Part shown: in pieces, positions 1 to 6,378 of the stretch | How positions within the stretch are numbered: position 1 is the stretch's first letter | How the letters are laid out: every line of letters starts with the position of its first letter | Source of the DNA: Clostridia bacterium | GTDB taxonomy: Bacteria > Bacillota > Clostridia > Oscillospirales > CAG-382 | Direction: 5' to 3' | DNA length: 11,751 bases | Assembly: GCA_017560285.1 (NCBI GenBank) | Contig: JAFYOG010000087.1 | Span: 1 to 11,751, forward strand | Notes under the pieces: model-generated | What the model was told of the DNA's origin: nothing | Databases searched by the model: none | Seen by the model: the letters and a program-made list of their open reading frames with translations, nothing else | Program-made: the position numbers and the translations under genes

Positions 1-1
1 A

Positions 2-1156
2 GACCCCAATACCAAAATAGGTCAGGAACAGCGCTTGGTGGGCAAATCCTTTATGGCGCTTAACGGCATAGATCTAACGGTATACAAGGGCGAAGCGCTT
101 GGTATTATCGGCGGTAACGGCGCAGGCAAAAGTACAATGCTTAAGCTGTTAAGCCGTGTTACCGCACCCACCGAGGGCGAAATCGACATCTACGGTCGTA
201 TAGCATCTATGCTGGAGGTAGGCACCGGCTTTAACGGCGAGCTTACCGGCAGAGAAAACGTATATATGAACGGCGCAATCCTTGGTATGACCAAGGCTGA
301 AATAGATGCCAAAATGGAGGATATTATCGAGTTTTCCGAGGTTCGCGATTTTATCGATACCCCCGTAAAGCGTTATTCCTCGGGTATGTACGTAAAATTG
401 GCGTTCTCTGTTGCTGCCCACTTGGATTCCGAAATAATGATAATGGACGAGGTTTTGGCAGTAGGCGACATGGCATTCCAAAAGAAATGTCTTGATAAAA
501 TGCGCGACGCCGCTAAAAAAGAAGGCAGAACCGTACTTTACGTATCCCATAATATGAACACTATCCGCCAGCTCTGCGACCGTTGCGTAGTATTGGATAA
601 AGGCCGCGTAATCTTCGAAGGCGACGTAGAGGAAGGTATTAGAATGTATTTCGGTAATGCTTCTTCTTCTGATAAAATAATTGATTTATCAAAAATTAAG
701 AGAGAACCCCAGTTTGCATCTTCTCCTGTAAAAATGTCACGCTTTGAGGCGTGCAATTCCGATTCTGCAGTTTTTGATGTAGGTGAATATTTGACATTCG
801 ATTTGCATTACAACAGTATCAAAGATATAAATGATGCCTATATCCGAATGATGATAAAAACTACAGATGGAATGCCTGTAACTATGATGACAACAAATCA
901 AGGCATAGCAATAAAAAAAGATTTGTATGATTCAGTGAAAATTACGGCAGATATCTCTCGGTTGGTTCCAGGTAAATATATGTTAAGTTTGGTTATTTAT
1001 GAAGTTGATCAATTTGGAACTAACATCAACCATGATGTTTTGAGAGATTTCTATGCTTTTGAAGTTATCACGAAAACAGGTTTTAATAATAATATGCCGT
1101 GGTTGAGTAGATATTGGGGTAACACATATTGTGATCCGTTAGTTATTGTAAAATGA
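2..1156 (+). CDS. Polysaccharide ABC transporter ATP-binding subunit, Wzt/TagH-like (5' end outside window)
   Basis: This is the ATPase of an ABC exporter that would drive a finished surface glycan across the membrane with a permease partner (Wzm/TagG type) not in the window. The frame is open from base 2 with no start codon before 35, and roughly the first 30-40 residues of the family appear to be missing, so the gene is cut by the window edge. Visible motifs are Walker A (GGNGAGKST, 110-136), the ABC signature YSSGM (374-388), Walker B IMIMDE (434-451) and the H-loop histidine (548-550). After about 655 comes a beta-rich C-terminal domain of the Wzt_C kind, which in studied O-antigen exporters recognises the chain terminus. 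That domain is far more AT-rich than the ATPase domain, suggesting domain exchange. The TGA stop overlaps the next ATG. The family call is firm; the exported polymer is unknown. Confidence 0.92.
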   Translation, partial: DPNTKIGQEQRLVGKSFMALNGIDLTVYKGEALGIIGGNGAGKSTMLKLLSRVTAPTEGEIDIYGRIASMLEVGTGFNGELTGRENVYMNGAILGMTKAEIDAKMEDIIEFSEVRDFIDTPVKRYSSGMYVKLAFSVAAHLDSEIMIMDEVLAVGDMAFQKKCLDKMRDAAKKEGRTVLYVSHNMNTIRQLCDRCVVLDKGRVIFEGDVEEGIRMYFGNASSSDKIIDLSKIKREPQFASSPVKMSRFEACNSDSAVFDVGEYLTFDLHYNSIKDINDAYIRMMIKTTDGMPVTMMTTNQGIAIKKDLYDSVKITADISRLVPGKYMLSLVIYEVDQFGTNINHDVLRDFYAFEVITKTGFNNNMPWLSRYWGNTYCDPLVIVK

Positions 1157-1571
1157 TTTTTTGTTCGGGAGTACTTAATTTACAAACTGGCGAGTTGAAG
1201 AAATGTTATGCCAATTTAGATAGTGTCAATATTTTTGAGAATATAGATGAGCCTATTCGTTTCGAACCGGTAGGCAGAAAATGTCACAATATATATTGTG
1301 TTAACTCTAGCCATTTTATGTCATTGGGAGTTATACCGAACTAAAGACCCCAACGTATGCTCAACTCAGAAATAGAAAAAACGCCAATTGGTATTCTAAA
1401 GAAATGGAATATTTTCTTAATAGCAAGTTAAACGAAAGTAACAAAGAACTGAGTAAAAGAGAAAAATATAAATTTGAAAATCCTGACAAAAAAGTAACAT
1501 TCAAAGGATTATTGTCAGAGTGTAATTTTTATCAAAAATTACATGATATAAAAATGAATTTTAAAAAATAA
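1153..1571 (+). pseudogene. Truncated, frameshifted remnant, possibly the C-terminal end of a radical SAM/SPASM-like protein
   Basis: A 63-residue frame starts at 1153 (ATG overlapping the exporter's TGA) and stops at 1342-1344. The reading continues convincingly in another frame from 1338 to a TAA at 1569-1571. Inserting one base (CCGAA to CCGGAA near 1336-1340) joins them through ...LGVIP-ELKTPTYAQLRNR... into about 139 residues. The restored product has cysteines at 4, 18, 44 and 49, the last two in CHNIYC, and a charged helical tail. The N-terminal catalytic part that such a tail would normally follow is absent, since the same frame upstream of 1153 soon meets stops. The pattern resembles C-terminal tails of radical SAM proteins in glycan loci, but that family call is from memory and tentative. 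The 63-residue piece might still be translated by coupling. A sequencing error could explain the frameshift but not the missing N-terminus. Confidence 0.6.
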
Positions 1572-1591
1572 AGAGATAAAGAGATAAAGAG
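1568..1591 (+). repeat. Three perfect tandem copies of an 8-base unit before the pyruvyl transferase gene
   Basis: The unit ATAAAGAG occurs three times head to tail. The first copy holds the stop of the upstream remnant (1569-1571). The last copy ends six bases before the ATG at 1598 and provides the only purine-rich ribosome-binding-like sequence (AAAGAG). A copy-number change by slippage would alter the leader without changing any coding frame. A role in expression is speculation. Confidence 0.8.
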
Positions 1592-1597
1592 CTAGTA

Positions 1598-2683
1598 ATG
1601 AGTAAAGATATACTTTTACCACTTAGAAAACTTCATGGTCGATTTCATGAATGGAAATTGTTTAAAAAAGAAAAACGCTTACTGAAAAGTGTATATAAAA
1701 AAAAGATATACAATTGTTTTTCTAAAAATCCGCAAAGTGTAATATTGGTATTGACACCGCAACATTCAAATCTCGGAGATCACGCAATAGCGATTGCAGA
1801 AATTAAAATGTTAACAGATTTGGGTATACCGTATGTTGAAATAACTGGCAAAGAGTTAGCTTTGTTACAAAAATATGGATTATTAAGTATAATGAATGGA
1901 TATCCCATCATTATAAATGGCGGTGGTAATTTGGGCACATTGTGGCCAGATGCGGAATTGCTTATGCGTGATATAGTTAGGTTTAACCCAAAATCTACGA
2001 TCGCAATAATGCCGAATACTATTTATTACGAAAAAAGCGATTGGGGCAAAGAAGAGTATAATAATTCTAAAAAGATTTATAATGCCCATTGTAAGCTGTA
2101 TATGTATTCCCGTGAACAATCTTCTTACGATATTATGCACAATTCCTATAATAATGTAAAATTAATTCCGGATGTAGTGTTGTCTTTAAATGAAACGAAG
2201 GAAACGGTCGTTAGAAACGGATGTTTGCTTTGCTTGCGTAGCGATTGTGAAAAAACGATTACCTCGGAAGAAGAACATATTTTAAAATCTCAGGTAGAGA
2301 GTTTGTTTGCAGATAATTATCGGTATTCTGATACTCATGCTCCTAGTGCTGTTTCTATAGAACTCAGGACACATGCTTTGGAAACTAAATTAGAAGAGTT
2401 TAGGACATCTGAACTTGTGATAACAGATCGACTTCATGGAATGATATTCGCGGCTATTACTGGTACTCCGTGTATAGTTATTAATAGTAAAAGTCCCAAA
2501 GTAAAAGGCTGTTACGATTGGATAAAAGACTTGGGGTATATACGTTTTGTAGATAATGCAAACCAAATTGCAAAAGCATACGCATCTATCCCCAAATGTA
2601 GTCATCGGTATAATAATGAACATTTATTACCATATTTCGATAAATTAAAACAGGATATATTTAATATTGTAAAAGGAAAATAA
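1598..2683 (+). CDS. Polysaccharide pyruvyl transferase family protein
   Basis: This cytoplasmic enzyme is expected to transfer a pyruvyl group from phosphoenolpyruvate to a sugar of the growing repeat unit, giving an acidic ketal. The 361 residues match the usual family length. Family motifs are NLGDHAI (58-64), INGGGNLG (106-113), the PD-V segment at 191-194, and the strongly conserved ITDRLHGM (275-282) followed by a hydrophobic strand and INSKSPKVKGCYDWI (295-309). The N-terminal 40 residues are basic and helical with no signal peptide. The ATG at 1598 is the first good start and has only a weak AAAGAG ribosome site. It lies 27 bases after the remnant's restored stop and three bases before the next gene. 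The whole gene is AT-rich. Relatives include Bacillus EpsI/EpsO and CsaB. The acceptor sugar cannot be told, and some family members are functionally uncharacterised. Confidence 0.85.
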   Translation: MSKDILLPLRKLHGRFHEWKLFKKEKRLLKSVYKKKIYNCFSKNPQSVILVLTPQHSNLGDHAIAIAEIKMLTDLGIPYVEITGKELALLQKYGLLSIMNGYPIIINGGGNLGTLWPDAELLMRDIVRFNPKSTIAIMPNTIYYEKSDWGKEEYNNSKKIYNAHCKLYMYSREQSSYDIMHNSYNNVKLIPDVVLSLNETKETVVRNGCLLCLRSDCEKTITSEEEHILKSQVESLFADNYRYSDTHAPSAVSIELRTHALETKLEEFRTSELVITDRLHGMIFAAITGTPCIVINSKSPKVKGCYDWIKDLGYIRFVDNANQIAKAYASIPKCSHRYNNEHLLPYFDKLKQDIFNIVKGK

Positions 2684-2686
2684 ATA

Positions 2687-2920
2687 ATGCCCAAAATCAG
2701 TGTGATAGTTCCCGTATATAAAGTAGAGCAATACCTCGACCGTTGTGTCGAGTCTATCCTTGCGCAAACCTTTACGGATTTCGAGCTAATTTTGGTCGAT
2801 GACGGATCCCCCGATAATTGCCCTGCAATGTGCGATGCTTGGGCAGAAAAAGATATCCGAATTGTTGTGATACATAAGCAAAACGGCGGCTTGTCGGATG
2901 CACGGAACGCAGGTATAGAT
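2687..2920 (+). repeat. Shared 5' GT2 module, copy 1 (pairs with 4581-4814)
   Basis: A codon-by-codon comparison of 78 codons gives 46 mismatches in 234 bases (about 80% identity). The first 53 codons are about 87% identical and include exact runs of 27 and 26 bases. In those 53 codons only four residues differ (V6I, R19C, A47Q, A51N). Similarity stops being obvious at the nucleotide level after the NAG motif. Confidence 0.85.
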
Positions 2921-3661
2921 TGGACATTTGCTAATAGCGACAGCGAATGGCTAACCTTTATCGATAGCGACGATTGGATAAATAATATATGTTTGGAAAA
3001 ATTATATAACGATGCAATCAATAATATGTGTAGCGTGTCTATGGGTATACTGTATGACGTTTGCACAGAATTTAAATTTAGTAATGATGTGCATATTGGA
3101 AAGACTGAAGATATATATTGCAAATACTATTCTCATTGTATAAGTGCTTGCTGTAAGTTATATAAAAAAAATCTGTTTGATAATATTAGATTTCCAATTG
3201 GAAAATTACATGAGGATGCATATATTACGCACCTGTTATTGTTTCAAACAGAAAATATTACCATTAATGAGAATGCTATATATTATGTATATCAAAATAA
3301 TGATAGTATAACGCGTTCTAAATGGTCAAAAAAACGTTTGGACGAGATAGATGCTTACGAAAAACGTTTGCAATATTTTTCAAAGAAAAATTATAACGCT
3401 GCATATGATAGAACAATTTACGCATTCGTAAATGTAATATCAAACCAATTAAACCAATTAAACGAACATAAAGTTGGAAATGAAAAGCATATAACTTCGT
3501 TAAAGAAAAAACTAAGAAAAACAATGAGTAATCATAAAAGTTTGTTTAGCTTTCAGAGTAAAAACTATCCCCTGTACGAAATTGCCTACCCCAAAAGAAT
3601 GTATATTTATTGGACATACAAAGCTATTGCAAATAAAATTAAAAGGATTTTCAAAAAATGA
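2687..3661 (+). CDS. Family 2 glycosyltransferase (first of two related copies)
   Basis: A GT-A fold, inverting GT2 enzyme that likely adds one nucleotide-activated sugar to the lipid-linked glycan at the inner face of the membrane. The N-terminal domain shows the IVPVYKVEQYL strand (7-17), DDGSPDNC (38-45), NGGLSDARNAG (66-76) and the metal-binding DSDD (93-96). KLHEDAY, further on, supplies the usual acidic His-Glu-Asp motif. The 324 residues end in a basic tail. An AAAGGA ribosome site precedes the ATG at 2687, and the TGA stop overlaps the next ATG (ATGA). The gene is mosaic: its first 234 bases match the second GT2 gene at about 80% and have host-like composition, while from about 2975, just after DSDDW, it becomes very AT-rich. 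Donor and acceptor are not predictable. Confidence 0.9.
   Translation: MPKISVIVPVYKVEQYLDRCVESILAQTFTDFELILVDDGSPDNCPAMCDAWAEKDIRIVVIHKQNGGLSDARNAGIDWTFANSDSEWLTFIDSDDWINNICLEKLYNDAINNMCSVSMGILYDVCTEFKFSNDVHIGKTEDIYCKYYSHCISACCKLYKKNLFDNIRFPIGKLHEDAYITHLLLFQTENITINENAIYYVYQNNDSITRSKWSKKRLDEIDAYEKRLQYFSKKNYNAAYDRTIYAFVNVISNQLNQLNEHKVGNEKHITSLKKKLRKTMSNHKSLFSFQSKNYPLYEIAYPKRMYIYWTYKAIANKIKRIFKK
3442..3459 (+). repeat. Two in-frame tandem copies of AAACCAATT
   Basis: A nine-base unit is repeated twice inside the first GT2 gene, giving the NQLNQLN stretch. The length keeps the reading frame, so a copy change would add or remove three residues only. Probably incidental. Confidence 0.6.
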
Positions 3662-4569
3662 AACACTCCGTAAAGAAAATTCTAATCCAAATATACGAAA
3701 AGTTTTACGAATGGCGCAGGATGTTTGTATTGCGCACAAGGTATAGATTACGTATAATGGATTACAAGAAAACGATCAAGTACATAAAGAAAAATAAGTG
3801 TAGTATCGCTCGTTTTGGAGACGGAGAGTTTGATTTAATACATGCTAAGCGCGATTTGGGTTTTCAGCCATTATCAAACGAGATTTCCGCCGCACTTGCT
3901 GACGTATTGCGCAACAAAGACAAAAGATTACTTCTTTGCATCCCTCGTTGTTTTAACACTATTAAGGATTGCAATGACCATTCCGGTACGTTTTGGATAG
4001 AGTGGGGCAGAAAAGACAACCACCACAAGCAAATTATTAATCTAATTCGTGCTCATTCGGGTAAACGTTATCTTTTTGGCGATTCTCAAATTACAAGACC
4101 GTACATAGATTGGAAAACCGATAAACGTGCCAGAAAAACCTTTCCGCTGCTTAAATCATTATGGGCAGATAAAGATATAATTATCGTGGAAGGTGATCAA
4201 ACCCGTCTTGGCGTCGGTAACGATTTGTTCGACGATGCAAAAAGCGTAAAGCGCATTCTTGGTCCTGCAGTAGGTGCTTTCGAAAAGCGTGAAGAAATAA
4301 AGCAAACCATCCTAAACAATTACAATGGTGAGCTAATTATAATGGCTCTCGGCCCCACCGCTACCGTGCTGGCGGCTGAATTTGCCGCAATGGATATTCA
4401 GGCATTGGATATAGGCAACGTGGATATAGAGTACGAATGGTTCCTTCGCGGTGCAAAGGAACGTATTGCTATTCCCGGCAAGTTTACTAACGAAGCCAAA
4501 GACGGAAGAGTGTATACCGATTGTAAGGACGAAAAATACTTAAGCCAGATTATAGCAAAAATAGATTAA
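3658..4569 (+). CDS. GT-D fold glycosyltransferase (DUF1792 / SP_1767 family)
   Basis: A stand-alone GT-D type transferase, a fold first described for streptococcal Fap1 glycosylation and common in Bacillota surface-glycan loci. The 303 residues show IARFGDGEFDLI (50-61) with the DxE motif D55-G56-E57, an EGDQTRLGVGNDLFDDAKS block (178-196) and DIGNVDIEYEWF (251-262), all in the order expected for the family. The N-terminal 35 residues are strongly basic and could lie on the membrane. The ATG at 3658 overlaps the TGA of the GT2 gene (ATGA), implying translational coupling. Composition rises from AT-rich at the start to near host-like at the end, so the right edge of the foreign segment may lie inside this gene. 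Known members use UDP-glucose, but the donor here is not established. Confidence 0.85.
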   Translation: MKHSVKKILIQIYEKFYEWRRMFVLRTRYRLRIMDYKKTIKYIKKNKCSIARFGDGEFDLIHAKRDLGFQPLSNEISAALADVLRNKDKRLLLCIPRCFNTIKDCNDHSGTFWIEWGRKDNHHKQIINLIRAHSGKRYLFGDSQITRPYIDWKTDKRARKTFPLLKSLWADKDIIIVEGDQTRLGVGNDLFDDAKSVKRILGPAVGAFEKREEIKQTILNNYNGELIIMALGPTATVLAAEFAAMDIQALDIGNVDIEYEWFLRGAKERIAIPGKFTNEAKDGRVYTDCKDEKYLSQIIAKID

Positions 4570-4580
4570 GGCGGTGCAAA

Positions 4581-4814
4581 ATGCCAAAAATCAGCATTAT
4601 AGTCCCTGTATATAAAGTAGAGCAATACCTCGACTGCTGTGTCGAGTCTATCCTTGCGCAAACTTTTACGGACTTCGAGCTGATTTTGGTTGACGACGGT
4701 TCCCCTGATAATTGCCCCCAAATGTGCGATAATTGGGCAACGAAGGATGCACGTATAAAAGTTATACATAAACCCAACGGCGGCCTTTCGGATGCAAGAA
4801 ATGCTGGCGTCGAA
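4581..4814 (+). repeat. Shared 5' GT2 module, copy 2 (pairs with 2687-2920)
   Basis: Direct-repeat partner of the first GT2 module, about 1.9 kb downstream and in the same orientation. The exact runs of 27 and 26 bases could support recombination that would delete or swap the pyruvyl-transferase-distal genes between them. Confidence 0.85.
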
Positions 4815-5600
4815 TCGGCAACCGGCGAATACGTTTGCTTTATCGACAGCGACGATTTAATTGCCCCGACCTATTGCCAAACACTTTACGGTATGCTGCA
4901 CGGCACCCAATACGATTTTAGCGTATGCGGAGTGCATCGGTTCCCTGATGGGGAAATTCCTAATGTAGAAATCGGCGATATTTCACCTAAAACGGTTTCT
5001 AATATAGAATTTTTGGCTATGCAGTTTCAAAAGAAAACAGAATTTGGTGTGTGGAACAAGCTGTATCGACGCAGTCTTTTCCAAACCCTGTCGTTTCAAA
5101 AAGGCAAGGTTCATGAGGACGTAATTTTCTCTGCAGATTTGTCGGGATTGAATAACGGCGTGATTTATACGGACGAAAAATTGTTGTATTACCGTCAACG
5201 AGAGGGAAGTATAGTTGCTACCACCTCGCAAAAATGCAGTCCGGACCGCATATACGCTGGTGAATATCTTCTTAACAAAGTAAAAAAGCATTGTCCCGAT
5301 TTGCTCGATTACGCGTTAAAATACGCGGTAGATTACCCGTTTATGTTTGTCGACCCGATATATGTTAACAAAAGGTTCAAGCAAAACAAGCAGTTCCTAA
5401 ATGCGATCCAATCCTATTTAAAAAGGCATATTAAGGAATATAAAACCCAAAAGATATTTGAAAAAACTACAACCCATCGTATGAGCGTATTTGCAAAAAG
5501 CAGATTTTTATACGGATTTAATGCCTACGCTCGTCTGCTTCGCGTTTATTTTTATCGTTTAATACATAAGGACCCCTACAAAACAGGTCATGGAATTTAA
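4581..5600 (+). CDS. Family 2 glycosyltransferase (second of two related copies)
   Basis: A GT-A fold GT2 enzyme of 339 residues, expected to add a sugar to the repeat unit in the cytoplasm. Motifs are IVPVYKVEQYL (7-17), DDGSPDNC (38-45), NGGLSDARNAG (66-76), DSDD (89-92) and KVHEDV in the acceptor half. The ATG at 4581 follows an AAGGCGGTG ribosome-binding stretch eleven bases after the GT-D stop. Its N-terminal part is a near copy of the first GT2, but the C-terminal half is different and of intermediate composition, so the two enzymes probably have different acceptors or donors. It ends 15 bases before kdsB. No membrane segment is evident. Specificity is unknown, and GT2 enzymes do not usually use CMP-Kdo. 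Confidence 0.9.
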   Translation: MPKISIIVPVYKVEQYLDCCVESILAQTFTDFELILVDDGSPDNCPQMCDNWATKDARIKVIHKPNGGLSDARNAGVESATGEYVCFIDSDDLIAPTYCQTLYGMLHGTQYDFSVCGVHRFPDGEIPNVEIGDISPKTVSNIEFLAMQFQKKTEFGVWNKLYRRSLFQTLSFQKGKVHEDVIFSADLSGLNNGVIYTDEKLLYYRQREGSIVATTSQKCSPDRIYAGEYLLNKVKKHCPDLLDYALKYAVDYPFMFVDPIYVNKRFKQNKQFLNAIQSYLKRHIKEYKTQKIFEKTTTHRMSVFAKSRFLYGFNAYARLLRVYFYRLIHKDPYKTGHGI

Positions 5601-5604
5601 TTTC

Positions 5605-5609
5605 GGAGG
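5605..5609 (+). promoter_or_regulatory. Strong ribosome binding site of kdsB
   Basis: GGAGG stands six bases before the ATG at 5616. It is the strongest such site in the first part of the window and fixes the kdsB start. It marks the switch from weakly to strongly initiated genes. Confidence 0.7.
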
Positions 5610-5615
5610 TATAAA

Positions 5616-6353
5616 ATGAAAATTATAGGTATGATTCCCGCACGCGGCGGCTCCACCCGTTTTAACAACAAACCCTGCGCATTAATTTGCGGCAAACCCA
5701 TGGTATATTGGGTTTGGAAGCACTCTAAAGAGGTATCGGTGTTTGATGAGGTTTACGTAGCCACCGACAGCGAAGAAATAAAAGAAATTGCCGAAGGCTT
5801 CGGCGCAAAGGTTATTATGACAAGCAAGGATTGCGAAACCGCAACCGAACGTCTTTGGGAGGTTTCCAACAAGGTTGAGGCCGACCTTTACGTTATGGTA
5901 AACGGCGACGAACCCCTTGTTCTTGCCGACGATATCGTAAAGTGCATTCCCGAAGCTATCCCCGCCGACGGCTTTTACGTTTCCAACCTTATGACAGATT
6001 TTTCCAACCCCGTAGAGGTTGTTGACCCCACTAACCTAAAAATCGTTACCAACAAGGACGGCATCTGTCTGTTCATTTCCCGCGCGCCCATACCTTTCCC
6101 CAAGGGCGATATGAATTACACTTACCAAAAGTTTGTCGGCGTAGGCGCATTCACCAAAAAGGCATTGGAATACTATCACGAAACACCTCGCGGACCTATC
6201 GAAAAGATAGAGGAAAACGATTCCTTCCGTTTTATCGAAAACCGCAAGGATTGCTACTACATAAACGCACATTGCAAGACCCTCTCGGTAGATACACCCA
6301 AAGACCGTGTTGCGGTTGAACAGTTTATGATAGCAAATAATATGGCAGACTAA
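5616..6353 (+). CDS. kdsB: 3-deoxy-manno-octulosonate cytidylyltransferase (CMP-Kdo synthetase), divergent
   Basis: Activates Kdo with CTP to CMP-Kdo and pyrophosphate in the cytoplasm (EC 2.7.7.38 by family). The 245 residues match the normal length of about 248. Visible are the nucleotide-binding IPARGGSTRF (7-16) with GKPM (26-29), ATDS (49-52), NGDEP (96-100) in place of the usual QGDEP, SRAPIPFP near 154-161 and VDTPKD near the C-terminus. The segment usually read as H-x-S-G-T is here CETATERL (73-80), and the typical HxGxYxY stretch is replaced by FVGVGAF. These changes could mean a divergent lineage or a related ulosonic acid substrate. Placement directly before kdsA, kdsD and kdsC strongly favours Kdo or a Kdo derivative. 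Confidence 0.85.
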   Translation: MKIIGMIPARGGSTRFNNKPCALICGKPMVYWVWKHSKEVSVFDEVYVATDSEEIKEIAEGFGAKVIMTSKDCETATERLWEVSNKVEADLYVMVNGDEPLVLADDIVKCIPEAIPADGFYVSNLMTDFSNPVEVVDPTNLKIVTNKDGICLFISRAPIPFPKGDMNYTYQKFVGVGAFTKKALEYYHETPRGPIEKIEENDSFRFIENRKDCYYINAHCKTLSVDTPKDRVAVEQFMIANNMAD

Positions 6354-6378
6354 TCCAAAATAAAAGGGGTAAAAAACT

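Larger units (their letters stand above)
655..3700. other. AT-rich variable segment of the polysaccharide locus
   Basis: Hand-counted 60-base lines fall from about 52% GC (181-240) to 30% (961-1020), 23% (1441-1500) and 23% (3361-3420), then recover to about 32% (3781-3840), 35% (4141-4200) and 47% (4441-4500). The left edge coincides with the ATPase/C-terminal domain boundary of the exporter gene. The right edge is gradual within the GT-D gene. Bases 2687 to about 2975 are an island of host-like composition (about 47% at 2761-2820). Inference: a horizontally exchanged serotype cassette. No mobile-element genes or flanking repeats typical of transposition were seen. Edges are approximate. Confidence 0.6.

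Noticed and set aside
35..37. TTG as the start of the exporter ATPase
   Set aside because: The frame is open to the window edge and the family needs more N-terminal residues. There is no ribosome site before it.
1285..1300. Perfect 16-base palindrome CACAATATATATTGTG, operator-like
   Set aside because: It falls in the coding part of the remnant gene, far from any promoter, and is explained by the codons for H-N-I-Y-C in AT-rich DNA.
1345..1597. Apparent intergenic gap of about 250 bases
   Set aside because: Most of it (to 1571) reads as the frameshifted continuation of the remnant gene. The rest is the tandem octamer and the ribosome site.
2602..3123. Minus-strand open frame of 173 codons, similar to another at 4550-4777
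   Set aside because: Both are antisense to the duplicated GT2 5' module, so their likeness only mirrors that duplication.
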